Assembly: GCA_017577365.1 (NCBI GenBank)
Contig: PKRJ01000015.1
Span: 1-64,000 of the forward strand
Direction of reading: 5' to 3'
Origin: Gammaproteobacteria bacterium
GTDB lineage: Bacteria > Pseudomonadota > Gammaproteobacteria > Steroidobacterales > Rariloculaceae
DNA: 64,000 bases
Shown: positions 19,445 through 30,155 of the stretch, one piece after another
How the letters are laid out: each line of letters begins with the position of its first letter
Numbering within the stretch: position 1 is the first letter of the stretch
Notes under the pieces: model-generated
Database searches by the model: none
What the model was told of the DNA's origin: nothing
Seen by the model: only the letters and a program-made list of their open reading frames with translations
Position numbers and translations under genes: made by a program

Positions 19445-20563
19445 ATGACGGGATCGACTACGGCGCGCGCGGCGCGCGCCCGTGCCGCACGACGTATTCT
19501 CGAGGGCGCCGCGCTCGCGTGGCTCGTCGCGCTTGCGCTCGTCGGAGCCGGAACGGCGCGAGGCGCCGTCTTTCCCGACCTCTACACGTTGACCGTCACG
19601 CCCGATCCCGAGGCGACGGACACGAGGCAAGCGGCGATCGATCTCGCGATGCGTCGATTGCTCGTGCGCATCACCGGCGTGCGGGATCCGGACAGCGATC
19701 CGGCGCTCAGAACGCTGATCGAGGACGCGTCGCGCTACGTCGCGTCGGTCGCTCTAGGCATCGACCGCGAGCGCGCGCGCGTCGAGTTCTATCCCGCGCA
19801 AGTCGAGCGGGCGCTCGGCGCGCTGCAGCGTCCGGTCTGGGGGCCGGAGCGGCCGCTGACGCTGCTCTGGATCGCCGTCGACGGCGGCGACGGCGAGCGC
19901 GCGTTGCTGGGCGCGGACGGCGCGCACGGCGATTTCGGGCCGGCGATCGGGCTCGCCGAGGAGGCCGCGGCGATTCGCGCCGAGATCGACCGAGTCGCGG
20001 ACGAGCGGGGCTTGCCGCTCGCGCTGCCGCTGCTCGATCTCGAGGATCTTGCCGGCGTCACGTTCGCGGATGTCTGGGGAGGGTTCGTCGAGCCCGTGCG
20101 CGCGGCGTCCAGCCGCTACGGCGCGGACGCGATTCTGATCGGGCGCGTGCGGCTCAACCCGTTCGGCAACAGCGTGCAGTGGACTCTTTTACGCGGCGAC
20201 GAGCGGCGCTCGTTCGCCGGCACCGACGTCGCCGAGGGCCTGCATTGGGTTGCCGACACGTTCGCACGGGACTTCAGCGTGATCGGCGGAGCGAGCACGG
20301 TGCGTCTCGTCGTTCGCGGCGTGACGAGCTTCGCCGATTACGGGCGGGTGATGAGCTATCTCGAGAGCTTGAGCGCGCTTCAGTCGGTCGACGTCGAGGC
20401 GTACGAGAACGGCTTGTTGAGCCTGCGCGCGTCCGCGCGCGGCGACGTCGACGTGCTCGAGCGCGTGCTCGGGCTCGGGCGCGTCCTCGAGCTCGATCGA
20501 TCGGGGTCCCAGAGGACCGACAACACACTGGTGCTCCGAATCGCGCGCGGATCGGAACGATGA
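19445..20563 (+). CDS. DUF2066 exported protein
   Basis: A 372-residue protein with a basic N-terminus and a hydrophobic signal segment (about 24-42, ending [10 protein letters not shown]). Then comes a domain with [20 protein letters not shown] and, later, [14 protein letters not shown]. This agrees with DUF2066, a gammaproteobacterial family of unknown function usually found beside purM and hda, as here. The ATG at 19445 is preferred to an in-frame GTG at 19394, because the latter lies upstream of the candidate -10 box. It overlaps the next gene by ATGA. Confidence 0.82.
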   Translation: MTGSTTARAARARAARRILEGAALAWLVALALVGAGTARGAVFPDLYTLTVTPDPEATDTRQAAIDLAMRRLLVRITGVRDPDSDPALRTLIEDASRYVASVALGIDRERARVEFYPAQVERALGALQRPVWGPERPLTLLWIAVDGGDGERALLGADGAHGDFGPAIGLAEEAAAIRAEIDRVADERGLPLALPLLDLEDLAGVTFADVWGGFVEPVRAASSRYGADAILIGRVRLNPFGNSVQWTLLRGDERRSFAGTDVAEGLHWVADTFARDFSVIGGASTVRLVVRGVTSFADYGRVMSYLESLSALQSVDVEAYENGLLSLRASARGDVDVLERVLGLGRVLELDRSGSQRTDNTLVLRIARGSER

Positions 20564-21117
20564 GCCTGCGCTGGTTGCCGAACGCAATCTGCGTGCTGCG
20601 CATCGTATTGGTCGTGCCGCTCGTGCTCGCGCTCGTGGCGGAGCGCTACGAGCTCGCCGTCGTGCTGCTCGTGATCGCCGGCGGCTCGGACGGTCTCGAC
20701 GGCTTCCTCGCGAAACACTTCGACTGGCGCACGCGCGTGGGCGGCCTGCTCGATCCTGCCGCCGACAAGCTGCTGATCGGCAGCGTCTTCGTGACGCTGA
20801 CGTGCCTCGGGCACGTGCCGCTCGCGCTCGCCGCGATCGTGATCCTGCGCGACGCCGTCATCGTGCTCGGCTCGCTCGCGTATCACGTGCTGATCGAGCC
20901 GATCCGCGGCGAGCCGGCGGCGATCAGCAAGGCGAACACGGCGTGCCAGCTCGCCTTCGTGCTGTTCACGTTGACGACCGCGGCGTACGGTTTGCCGGGC
21001 GGCGCGGTGCTCGTGCCGCTCGGCGCGGCCGTCGTATTCACGAGCATCACGAGCGGCCTGACGTACGTGCTGCGTTGGGGCCGCCGCGCGTGGCGTGCCG
21101 CGCATGCCGCCGCGTGA
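20560..21117 (+). CDS. CDP-alcohol phosphatidyltransferase family membrane protein
   Basis: A 185-residue protein with about six hydrophobic segments. The signature D-G-X2-A-R-X8-G-X3-D-X3-D is present as SDGLDGFLAKHFDWRTRVGG followed by LLDPAADK, with Lys in place of the usual Arg after Ala. Members join a CDP-activated lipid to an alcohol (glycerol phosphate, serine or similar). PgsA is the closest by size, but the acceptor cannot be fixed; pssA is separately present at 26.3 kb. It is coupled to the DUF2066 gene before it and overlaps the start of hda after it, an arrangement seen elsewhere in gammaproteobacteria. Confidence 0.85.
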   Translation: MSLRWLPNAICVLRIVLVVPLVLALVAERYELAVVLLVIAGGSDGLDGFLAKHFDWRTRVGGLLDPAADKLLIGSVFVTLTCLGHVPLALAAIVILRDAVIVLGSLAYHVLIEPIRGEPAAISKANTACQLAFVLFTLTTAAYGLPGGAVLVPLGAAVVFTSITSGLTYVLRWGRRAWRAAHAAA

Positions 21118-21797
21118 GGAACGGGGCCGGGACCGTCTTCCGGCGCAGCTCGCTTTACCGCTCACGCTCGAAGCGCACGCCGCGTTCGATACGCTCGTCG
21201 ACGGGCAGAACGCCGCGGCGATCGCGCACGTGCGCTCGCTCGCCGACTCGCGGGCCGGTCTCGTCTGGGTCTGGGGCGGGCACGGCTGCGGCAAGAGCCA
21301 CCTGCTGCAGGCGGCCTGCCGCGCGGCCGATGCCGCCGGAAAGCGCACGATGTACCTGCCGCTTGCGCGCACGGATATCGTGCCGGAAGCGCTCGCCGGG
21401 CTCGACGCGCTCGATTTCCTCGCGCTCGACGACCTCGAGCACCGTGCCGGACGGCCGGAATGGGAGCATGCGCTCTTCGACGTGCTGAACGCGTATCTCG
21501 TCGGAGGGCGCTCGCTCGTGATGGCCGCGTCCGCGCCGCCCGGCGCGGTCGGCTTCCGGATGCCGGATCTCGAATCGCGTGCGGCGGCGGCCGCCGTCTA
21601 TCGACTACACGCGCTCGACGACGACGATCAGGTCGAGGCGCTGCGGCGGCACGCGCGCGGCCGCGGGCTCGAGCTCGATCCGGCCGCGGCGCGCTTTCTC
21701 CAGTCGCGCGTGACGCGCGACATGGCCGCGCTCTGCGCGTGGCTGCATCGCCTCGACACCGCGGCGCTCGCGGCGCAGCGGCGCATCACGATTCCGT

Positions 21798-23112
<1,315 letters not shown>

Positions 23113-23236
23113 TGGTCGGCGCCTCCTCGTCGGAAACGTCGCCGGAGTTTAGGGACCCCGGTCGGGCCTTTCCAGAGCGATCGGCGCGGGCCGTGCTATC
23201 CTTTGCGGAGCAGCCGGAAGCCGTAGCTGACACGTT

Positions 23237-23593
23237 TTGTCGACAAGAATCACTAAAGCGCGCAAACCGGCCCGAGCTCGGTTCGCCGCGGCGTTGACTG
23301 CTCTCGTTCTGGCCGCGTGCGCGACGTCCCCGCCCGTGCAGGAAATGAGCGATGCGCGGCAGGCGATCGCGGCCGCCGAGGAGGCCTCGGCCGCGGAGTA
23401 CGCGCCCGAGCGTCTCGAGGATGCGAAACGCCTCCTCGCGACCGCCGAGCAGCAGCTCCGCGAGGAGATGTACGGCCCGGCGCGGCTCAACGCGGTCCGC
23501 GCGCGGAATCGCGCGGTCGAGGCGCTCGAAGCGAGTCAGGAAGCCGCGGCGCAGCGGCGGGGGGAAGCGGGCGAGCAGCGTTCCGGACAATGA
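23237..23593 (+). CDS. DUF4398 lipoprotein
   Basis: A 118-residue protein with a lipobox (LVLAAC, Cys at about 28) after a basic-hydrophobic signal, then an Ala/Glu-rich helical region rich in EE and AA pairs (coiled coil). This matches DUF4398 lipoproteins, which elsewhere accompany OmpA-type proteins. The only possible start before the signal is TTG 23237, since a stop codon lies 9 bases upstream and no ATG is available. The ATGA overlap with the acylphosphatase gene shows coupling. Function is unknown; the site is probably the outer or inner membrane periplasmic face. Confidence 0.78.
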   Translation: MSTRITKARKPARARFAAALTALVLAACATSPPVQEMSDARQAIAAAEEASAAEYAPERLEDAKRLLATAEQQLREEMYGPARLNAVRARNRAVEALEASQEAAAQRRGEAGEQRSGQ

Positions 23594-23874
23594 CCGCGTC
23601 TCGCAGCAAAGCCGTCCGCTATCTCGTATCCGGTCGGGTCCAGGGCGTCTACTTCCGCGGCTCGACGCTAGACGAGGCCCGCCGTCTCGGCCTTTCGGGC
23701 TGGGCGCGCAACCTGCCGGACGGGCGCGTCGAGGTCGTCGCTGCCGGCGGCGAGGCGGCGTTGTCGGAGCTCGCCGCGTGGCTGTGGAACGGACCGCCGG
23801 CCGCGCGCGTCGAGGCGGTCGCCGTCGAGGAGTGGTGCGAGCCGGTGCCGGACGGCTTCGAGATTCGACGCTAG
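23590..23874 (+). CDS. acyP: Acylphosphatase
   Basis: Small enzyme (94 residues) that hydrolyses acyl phosphates. The signature SGRVQGVYFRGST holds the catalytic Arg, and GWARNLPDGRVEVVA holds the catalytic Asn; these two residues define the family. ATG 23590 overlaps the previous stop. It is convergent to a lytic transglycosylase gene, with 37 bases between that contain a short palindrome, GCCGTCGACGGC. Confidence 0.94.
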   Translation: MTASRSKAVRYLVSGRVQGVYFRGSTLDEARRLGLSGWARNLPDGRVEVVAAGGEAALSELAAWLWNGPPAARVEAVAVEEWCEPVPDGFEIRR

Positions 23875-23911
23875 CACGCCGCCGTCGACGGCCGACGCTC
23901 GTCGGGGCGCG

Positions 23912-24532
23912 TCACAGGCGGTACCACTTCTCCCGCAGGCGATCCAGCACCCGGTCCGCATACCAGCGCTGCCCGACGCTGCCGTTGTAGCGCGCGAGCC
24001 CGCGGACGAAGTCGCCGTTCTCCATGTCGAGGTAGTACTTCAGGATCCGGCAGCCGAGCAGCACGTTGAAGTCGATGTCGAACAGCCGGTTCTTGTCGGA
24101 GTAGCCGAGCTCCTCGACCCAGAACGGCATGACCTGCATCAGGCCGAGCGCGCTCGCGGAAGAGATCGCAAAGCGATCGAAGTTGCTTTCGACGTCGATC
24201 ACCGCGAGCACGAGCTCGGGGTCGAGCCCGACGAGGGTCGCGTGCTTGTGCACGGCCTTCAGGATCTCGAGCCGCTCCCCGGGATCCGGCACCTGTCGCG
24301 AGAGGCGCGCCGACATATCGACGAGCCAGACCTCGGCGTCGAAACGGTCGACGAAGCTTTCCGCGTCGGCGATCGCTTCGAGCAGCAGCTCGCGCAGCAC
24401 CGGATCGGGGCCCGAGCGCGCGTCTCCGACCGCGGCCGGACCGCGCGTGACCGCCGACAGCGTCTGTGCGGCGACCGTCAGCGGTCCTGCCGCGAAGGCG
24501 GCGAGTACAATGAGGCCGAGTGCACGCGTCAT
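23912..24532 (-). CDS. Lytic transglycosylase (SLT domain), exported
   Basis: A 206-residue protein with a signal peptide (about 1-22) and a single SLT domain that cleaves peptidoglycan with anhydro-sugar formation. Catalytic Glu is in [10 protein letters not shown]; the [14 protein letters not shown] and [17 protein letters not shown] motifs are classical. It is close in size to small EmtA/MltE-like or SltY-domain-only proteins. ATG 24532 overlaps proS (ATGA). Longer in-frame sequence up to 24619 lies within proS and lacks a signal peptide, so it was not used. Confidence 0.88.
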   Translation of the reverse strand: MTRALGLIVLAAFAAGPLTVAAQTLSAVTRGPAAVGDARSGPDPVLRELLLEAIADAESFVDRFDAEVWLVDMSARLSRQVPDPGERLEILKAVHKHATLVGLDPELVLAVIDVESNFDRFAISSASALGLMQVMPFWVEELGYSDKNRLFDIDFNVLLGCRILKYYLDMENGDFVRGLARYNGSVGQRWYADRVLDRLREKWYRL

Positions 24533-26235
24533 CCTCGTCGCCGAGCTGCGATCACCTCGGAGATACTGTCCAGAGGCACCATCTCGACGTCCGGGGAACG
24601 CCGCGACTTGTACTCGCAACGTCCCTCGTCGAGCCCCTTGTCCGAGATCACGACGCGATGCGGGATGCCGATCAGGTCCGCGTCGGCGAACTTGAAGCCC
24701 GGACGTTGCGGGCGATCGTCGACCAGCGCCTCGAAACCCGCGTCGCGGAGCTTCGCGTAGGTTTCTTCCGTGGCCTTTCGAACCTGCTCGGACTTGTCCA
24801 TGTTGATCGGGATCACGATCACGTCGAAGGGCGCGATCGGGTCCGGCCAGATGATGCCCCGCTCATCATGGTTTTGCTCGATGGCGGCGGCTACGACGCG
24901 GGTCACACCGATGCCGTAGCAGCCCATCTGCATGATCCTCGGCTTCCCCTCGGCGTCGAGCACGGTCGCGCCCATCGCGCGGCTGTACTTGTCGCCGAGC
25001 TGGAATATTTGCCCGACCTCGATCCCGCGCGCGATCGAGAGCTTGCCGCCGCCGCCCGGGCTCGGGTCGCCGGCGACCGCGTTACGCAGGTCCGCGACTT
25101 CGGGCAGCTTCACGTCGCGGTCCCAGTTGACGCCGCGGTAGTGGTAGTCCGCGCGGTTCGCGCCGCAGACGAAGTCCGCGAGCGGCACGGCGTACTGGTC
25201 GACGTAGGCAGGTATGTCGAGCCCGACGGGGCCGATGAAACCCGCCACCGACCCGAGCGCTTCGACCTCGGCGGGACGCAGCATCGTGAGCGGCGTCGCG
25301 ACGCCCGGGAGCCTCTGCGCCTTGACCGCGTTCAGCTCGTGATCGCCGCGGAGATAGAGCGCGACGGCCGGCGACTCCGTCCCGCGGACCAGCAGCGTCT
25401 TCAAGCACTTCTCGGGCGGGACGCCGAGGAAGGAGGCCAACGCCTCGATGCTGCCGACGCCCGGCGTCTCGACGAGCGTCATCGACTCGCTCGGCGCGGG
25501 CCGCGGCGTATTCGGCGGCGGCAGGTCGACGATCTCGACGTTGCCGGCGAAACCGTCCTCGTCGCAGTACGCGATGACGTCCTCGCCGGATGCCGCGAGC
25601 ACCTGGAACTCCTCGGAGCGGCTGCCGCCGATCGCGCCGGTATCGGCCTGGACGATCCGGTACTCGAGCCCCAGCCGGTCGAAGATGCGCTTGTACGCCT
25701 CGCGCATCACCCGGTAGCCCTCGAGCAGCGACTCCTCGTCCAAATGGAACGAGTAGGCGTCCTTCATCACGAACTCGCGAGCGCGCATCACGCCGAAGCG
25801 GGGGCGGATCTCGTCGCGGAACTTCGTGCCGATCTGGTAGTAGTTGACCGGCAGCTGCCGATAGCTTTTCAGCTCGTTGCGGGCGATATCGGTGACGACT
25901 TCCTCGTGCGTCGGCCCGAGACAGAAGTCCCGCTGATGGCGGTCCTTGATGCGCAGGAGCTCCGGCCCGTAAGCATCCCAGCGCGTCGACTCCTGCCAGA
26001 GCTCGGCAGGCTGAACGACCGGCATCGAGATCTCGAGCGCGCCCGCTCGGTCCATCTCTTCCCGGATGATCCGCTCGACCTTGTGCAGCACGCGGCGGCC
26101 GAGCGGCAGCCACGTATAAAGTCCGGAGGCGAGGCGGCGAATCAGGCCGGCGCGCAGCATCAGCTGGTGGCTTACGACCTCCGCGTCCGCCGGAACTTCC
26201 TTCAGGGTGTTGATCGGGAGCTTGCTAAGATACAT
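24529..26235 (-). CDS. proS: Prolyl-tRNA synthetase (bacterial type, with editing domain)
   Basis: Class II synthetase of 568 residues, the bacterial form with an inserted editing domain between motifs 2 and 3 (about 225-400, containing the conserved Lys in [10 protein letters not shown] and HELNAVK). Motif 2 is [17 protein letters not shown]; motif 3 is ATRVVAA-like ([13 protein letters not shown]). It is divergent from pssA and coupled to a lytic transglycosylase behind it, a pairing known from other gammaproteobacteria. Confidence 0.96.
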   Translation of the reverse strand: MYLSKLPINTLKEVPADAEVVSHQLMLRAGLIRRLASGLYTWLPLGRRVLHKVERIIREEMDRAGALEISMPVVQPAELWQESTRWDAYGPELLRIKDRHQRDFCLGPTHEEVVTDIARNELKSYRQLPVNYYQIGTKFRDEIRPRFGVMRAREFVMKDAYSFHLDEESLLEGYRVMREAYKRIFDRLGLEYRIVQADTGAIGGSRSEEFQVLAASGEDVIAYCDEDGFAGNVEIVDLPPPNTPRPAPSESMTLVETPGVGSIEALASFLGVPPEKCLKTLLVRGTESPAVALYLRGDHELNAVKAQRLPGVATPLTMLRPAEVEALGSVAGFIGPVGLDIPAYVDQYAVPLADFVCGANRADYHYRGVNWDRDVKLPEVADLRNAVAGDPSPGGGGKLSIARGIEVGQIFQLGDKYSRAMGATVLDAEGKPRIMQMGCYGIGVTRVVAAAIEQNHDERGIIWPDPIAPFDVIVIPINMDKSEQVRKATEETYAKLRDAGFEALVDDRPQRPGFKFADADLIGIPHRVVISDKGLDEGRCEYKSRRSPDVEMVPLDSISEVIAARRRG

Positions 26236-26336
26236 TTGTTCCGCGGGCAGCTCGGTGGACGGTAACGAGAACGCGGGATTGTAGCGGCGCGGCCGTTGCC
26301 AGAGCTAGCCGAGCCGTTTGCGGCCGGCCGATGCGA

Positions 26337-26342
26337 TAGGAT
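26337..26342 (+). promoter_or_regulatory. Candidate -10 box at the pssA start
   Basis: TAGGAT ends 6 bases before the GTG of pssA, the same spacing as the stronger boxes at nnr and mutL. If used, the transcript would start at the start codon. The match to consensus is only 4 of 6. Confidence 0.25.
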
Positions 26343-26348
26343 TGAGCT

Positions 26349-27119
26349 GTGGAAGGCGAACAGGCGAGCTCACCTCGCAAAGGAATCTATCTGCTCCCGA
26401 ATTTGCTGACGACCGGCGGGTTGTTCGCCGGTTTCTATTCGATCGTCGCGGCGATCGACGGCAATTTCGCGGCCGCCGCGTGGTCGATCTTCATCGCCAT
26501 GTTCCTCGATGGCCTCGACGGGCGCGTCGCGCGGCTGACGAGCACCGCGAGCGACTTCGGTAAGGAGTTCGACAGCCTTGCGGACATGGTGTCTTTCGGC
26601 CTCGCGCCGGCGATCGTCACCTATCAGTGGGGCGTCGAGCGGCTCGCCGAGTACGGCGCGGTCTGGGGGCGGCTCGGATGGCTCGCCGCGTTTCTATACT
26701 GCGCCGCCGCCGCGTTCCGTCTCGCGCGCTTCAACACGAACTCCGCGATGCTCGACCGTCGATACTTTCAGGGGCTCGCGAGTCCTGCGGCGGCGGCCGG
26801 GGTCGCGTCGATGGTCTGGCTCAGCACGTCGTACGGCATCGACGGCCTGTTCGCGTTGGTCGCCGGTATCGCGATCACCGCGACCGCGGGCCTGTTGATG
26901 ATGTCGCGCTTCAGCTATTTGAGCTTCAAGGAGATCGAGCCGGGGCAGCGTGTTCGATTCGGCAAGCTGCTCTTGATCCCGCTCGTCATCATCGTGATCG
27001 CGATCGAGCCCGAGCTCGTCGTGTTCGCGCTGTTCGTCATCTATGCGTCGTCGGGGCCGGTGATGTGGCTCTTGCGTCGGCGGCGCTCGCGGCAGGCCGA
27101 GATCACCGCGGCGCCATGA
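26349..27119 (+). CDS. pssA: CDP-diacylglycerol-serine O-phosphatidyltransferase
   Basis: Makes phosphatidylserine from CDP-diacylglycerol and serine at the inner membrane. 256 residues with about seven hydrophobic segments. The family signature runs from FLDGLDGRVARLT to DFGKEFDSLADM, with the spacing of D, G, A-R, G and D residues intact. Start is GTG 26349, since no ATG precedes the conserved KGIYLLPNLLTTGG. Type I (integral-membrane) PssA, unlike the peripheral enzyme of E. coli. Coupled (ATGA) to the uracil-DNA glycosylase gene. Confidence 0.93.
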   Translation: MEGEQASSPRKGIYLLPNLLTTGGLFAGFYSIVAAIDGNFAAAAWSIFIAMFLDGLDGRVARLTSTASDFGKEFDSLADMVSFGLAPAIVTYQWGVERLAEYGAVWGRLGWLAAFLYCAAAAFRLARFNTNSAMLDRRYFQGLASPAAAAGVASMVWLSTSYGIDGLFALVAGIAITATAGLLMMSRFSYLSFKEIEPGQRVRFGKLLLIPLVIIVIAIEPELVVFALFVIYASSGPVMWLLRRRRSRQAEITAAP

Positions 27120-27901
27120 GCCGGCGCCTGGCCTATCTTGCCGAGATCGGGATCCCGGCGTATCGATTGCGCCGCGCTCCCGTCGCAGAGGCGCCGCGCG
27201 ACGCCGTGGAAACGGCAGTCGACGCGGCGGCCGCGACGCCGGTCGACGACACGCGCGCGGAGCCGAGCGTGCCGGTGCCATGCTTTGCTCGGGAAGAGAC
27301 GCCGATCGCGGTCGCTCGAGGGTCGGCCGCGGGCGCGACCGACGACGACGCGTGGAGCAGGCTTGCCGCCGAGGTCAGAGACTGCCGCAGGTGCGCCCTG
27401 CATCGCGGCCGCACGCAGACGGTCTTCGGCGTCGGACGCCGGGATGCCGAGCTCCTCGTGGTCGGCGAGGCGCCCGGCGAGGAGGAAGATCGCCAGGGCG
27501 AGCCTTTCGTCGGCCCGGCAGGTCGATTGCTGACCGCGATGTTGAAGTCGATCGGCTTGGCGCGGGAAGAGGTCTTCATCGCGAATATCCTGAAGTGCCG
27601 TCCGCCGGGTAATCGCGATCCGCGTCCCGACGAAGCGGACGCGTGCGCGGATTTCCTGAACCGCCAGATCGCGCTGGTGAAGCCGAAGGCGATGCTCGCG
27701 GTCGGGCGAATCTCGGCGCAGCGGCTGCTCGATACGGACCTGCCGGTCGGCCGCCTGCGCGGCGTCGTGCATCGCTACGGGGACTCGGCGATCCCGCTGG
27801 TCGTGACGTATCATCCGGCGTATCTGCTCCGGACTCCGATCGCGAAGGCGAAGAGCTGGCAGGACCTTTGCATGCTCCTGTCGTTACTGCGGTCGGCGTA
27901 G
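27116..27901 (+). CDS. Uracil-DNA glycosylase, family 4 (Fe-S)
   Basis: Removes uracil from DNA. 261 residues. The N-terminal 80 residues are a low-complexity Ala/Asp/Arg/Val extension. The catalytic domain shows cluster ligands CRRC at about 90 and two later Cys (ILKC, ADAC), motif A GEAPGEEED, and motif B YHPAYLLR with the conserved His. These mark a family 4 (thermostable-type, [4Fe-4S]) enzyme rather than E. coli Ung. Start ATG 27116 overlaps the pssA stop. It lies in the order pssA-udg-rimI, the last two as in many proteobacteria. Confidence 0.9.
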   Translation: MSRRLAYLAEIGIPAYRLRRAPVAEAPRDAVETAVDAAAATPVDDTRAEPSVPVPCFAREETPIAVARGSAAGATDDDAWSRLAAEVRDCRRCALHRGRTQTVFGVGRRDAELLVVGEAPGEEEDRQGEPFVGPAGRLLTAMLKSIGLAREEVFIANILKCRPPGNRDPRPDEADACADFLNRQIALVKPKAMLAVGRISAQRLLDTDLPVGRLRGVVHRYGDSAIPLVVTYHPAYLLRTPIAKAKSWQDLCMLLSLLRSA

Positions 27902-27922
27902 GCGCCGCGAAGCAGAGCCAAT

Positions 27923-28414
27923 ATGAGCGCAGCCGCCGAACAACCAGAGGTCCGGATTCGCATGATGCAGCCGGCCGACCTCAAGGCGATCGCCGAGGTC
28001 GAGAAGGCCGCATACGAATTCCCTTGGAGCCTCGAGATCTTTCGCGACTGCCTGCTCGCCGGCTACTACGCGATCGTGCTCGAGCTCGATGGCGTCGTCT
28101 CCGGCTACAGCATCATGTCGATCGCCGCGGGCGAAGCCCACGTGCTCAATCTGTGCGTCCACCCGCGCGTGCAGCACCGCGGCTACGGACGGCGCCTGCT
28201 GAACACGTTGCTCGACAAGGCACGCGACGCCGATGCGGAGAAGGTCTTTCTCGAAGTGCGTCCGTCCAATACCAACGCGTTGTCGCTCTACCGATCCGTC
28301 GGTTTCCAGGAGATCGGCATTCGCCCCGCGTACTATCAGGCGCGCTGGGGCCGGGAAGATGCCGTGATCCTCGCGGCGCAGCTCAAGCCGAAGACGACCG
28401 AAACGTCCGAGTGA
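27923..28414 (+). CDS. rimI: Ribosomal protein S18 alanine N-acetyltransferase
   Basis: GNAT acetyltransferase of 163 residues that acetylates the N-terminus of ribosomal protein S18. CoA-binding motif A is [15 protein letters not shown] (Q/R-x-x-G-x-G/A); the later [20 protein letters not shown] is typical of RimI. Start MSAAAEQPE, 21 bases after the glycosylase gene, upstream of prfC as in the rimI-prfC region of E. coli. A different GNAT substrate cannot be fully excluded, but context supports RimI. Confidence 0.9.
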   Translation: MSAAAEQPEVRIRMMQPADLKAIAEVEKAAYEFPWSLEIFRDCLLAGYYAIVLELDGVVSGYSIMSIAAGEAHVLNLCVHPRVQHRGYGRRLLNTLLDKARDADAEKVFLEVRPSNTNALSLYRSVGFQEIGIRPAYYQARWGREDAVILAAQLKPKTTETSE

Positions 28415-28440
28415 CGGCGATCTCGCACGCCCCCTTCCGG

Positions 28441-28446
28441 TAGAAT
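28441..28446 (+). promoter_or_regulatory. Candidate -10 box for prfC
   Basis: TAGAAT in the 133-base gap between rimI and prfC, about 100 bases before the prfC ATG. No clear -35 box. Confidence 0.3.
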
Positions 28447-28547
28447 GCACGGCCCGCCGCATCCTGCGGCGGATCCGCCTCCTCGGAGACTCATGGATAC
28501 CGATTCGCGTCGCGCGCGTGCGCGGGACGCGGGATACCGAAACGCGA

Positions 28548-30146
28548 ATGACCGATTCCCTCGTGCAAGAAATCGAAAAGCGCCGAACGTTCGCGATCAT
28601 CTCGCACCCGGACGCCGGCAAGACGACGCTGACCGAGAAGCTTCTGCTCTTCGGCGGGGCGATCCAATTGGCCGGCGCCGTGAAGGGGCGCAAGGCGCGG
28701 CGTCACGCGACGTCGGACTGGATGCAGCTCGAGCAGGAGCGAGGCATCTCGGTGACGTCGTCGGTGATGCAGTTCCCGTACGCGGGCCGCGTCGTGAATC
28801 TGCTCGACACTCCGGGCCACGAGGACTTCTCCGAGGATACCTATCGCACGCTGACCGCCGTCGACAGCGCGCTGATGGTCATCGACGCCGCGAAGGGCGT
28901 CGAGGAACGCACGATCAAGCTGATGGACGTCTGCCGTCTGCGCACGACGCCGATCATGACGTTCATCAACAAGTTCGACCGCGACGGGCGCGAGCCGCTC
29001 GAGCTGCTCGACGAGATCGAGACGGTGCTGAAGATCGAGTGCGCGCCCGTCACCTGGCCGATCGGCATGGGGCGCGAGTTTCGCGGTCTCTATCACTTGC
29101 TCGAGGATCGGATCTACCTCTATCACGGCCGAGACGGCAGCCGACTGCCGGAGGTCGAGCGCATCGACGGGATCGCGTCGGACGCGGCGAGAGAGCGGCT
29201 CGGCGACGCCGTCGAGCGGATCGTCGAAGAGATCGAGCTGATCCGCGGCGCGAGCGGCGCGTTCGATCGGACGCGCTATCTCGCGGGCGAGCAGACGCCG
29301 GTCTTCTGCGGTGCCGCGATCCACAACATAGGCGTCAAGGAGCTGCTCGACGCGTTCGTCGAGCACGCGCCGCCGCCGCTGCCGCGCGACACCGAGACGC
29401 GTCGCGTCGATCCGCTCGAGCCCACGCTCTCGGGATTCGTCTTCAAGATCCAGGCGAACATGGATCCCGCGCACCGCGACCGGATCGCGTTCATGCGCAT
29501 TTGCTCGGGCAGCTATCGTCCCGGAATGAAATTGCACCACGTCCGCCTCGGCCGCGAGGTTCGCGTCGCCGACGCGATCACGTTCATGGCCGCGGATCGG
29601 CAGCACGTCGAGGAGGCGTACGCGGGCGACATCATCGGGCTGCACAATCACGGCACGATCAACATCGGCGACAGCTTCACCGAGGGCGAGCGCCTGGTGT
29701 TCACGGGCATTCCGGATTTCGCGCCCGAGCTGTTCCGCCGCGCCGTGCTCAGGGATCCGCTGAAGCTGAAAGCGCTGCAGAAAGGACTCGCGCAGCTCTG
29801 CGAGGAAGGCGCGACGCAGCTGTTCAGGCCGCTGACGAGCAACGACCTCATCTTGGGCGCGGTCGGTCCGCTGCAGTTCGACGTCGCGGCGTTCCGCCTC
29901 AAGGACGAGTACCGCGTCGACTGCGTGTTCGAAGGCGTGAACGTCGTGACCGCGCGATGGGTGCGTTCCTCGAATCGCGCGAAGCTCGAGGAGTTCAAGA
30001 AGCGTCTCGCGGCGAATCTCGCCGAGGACCACGCGGGAGAGCTCGTCTATCTCGCGCCGTCGACGGTCAGTCTGAGCTTGACGCGCGAGCGTTGGCCCGA
30101 GATCGAGTTTCACGAGACGCGCGATCGCCGCAGCGCCGCCGCGTAG
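28548..30146 (+). CDS. prfC: Peptide chain release factor 3
   Basis: Translational GTPase that removes RF1/RF2 from the ribosome after termination. 532 residues. G1 is [10 protein letters not shown] (about 18-27), the switch region follows with GISVTSSV, G3 is DTPGHEDF, G4 NKFD. The EF-G-like domains II and III follow. ATG 28548 (MTDSLVQEI) is chosen; the ten codons upstream look like leader sequence. It ends 9 bases before the convergent transglutaminase gene. Confidence 0.96.
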   Translation: MTDSLVQEIEKRRTFAIISHPDAGKTTLTEKLLLFGGAIQLAGAVKGRKARRHATSDWMQLEQERGISVTSSVMQFPYAGRVVNLLDTPGHEDFSEDTYRTLTAVDSALMVIDAAKGVEERTIKLMDVCRLRTTPIMTFINKFDRDGREPLELLDEIETVLKIECAPVTWPIGMGREFRGLYHLLEDRIYLYHGRDGSRLPEVERIDGIASDAARERLGDAVERIVEEIELIRGASGAFDRTRYLAGEQTPVFCGAAIHNIGVKELLDAFVEHAPPPLPRDTETRRVDPLEPTLSGFVFKIQANMDPAHRDRIAFMRICSGSYRPGMKLHHVRLGREVRVADAITFMAADRQHVEEAYAGDIIGLHNHGTINIGDSFTEGERLVFTGIPDFAPELFRRAVLRDPLKLKALQKGLAQLCEEGATQLFRPLTSNDLILGAVGPLQFDVAAFRLKDEYRVDCVFEGVNVVTARWVRSSNRAKLEEFKKRLAANLAEDHAGELVYLAPSTVSLSLTRERWPEIEFHETRDRRSAAA

Positions 30147-30155
30147 CTTCGCGAG

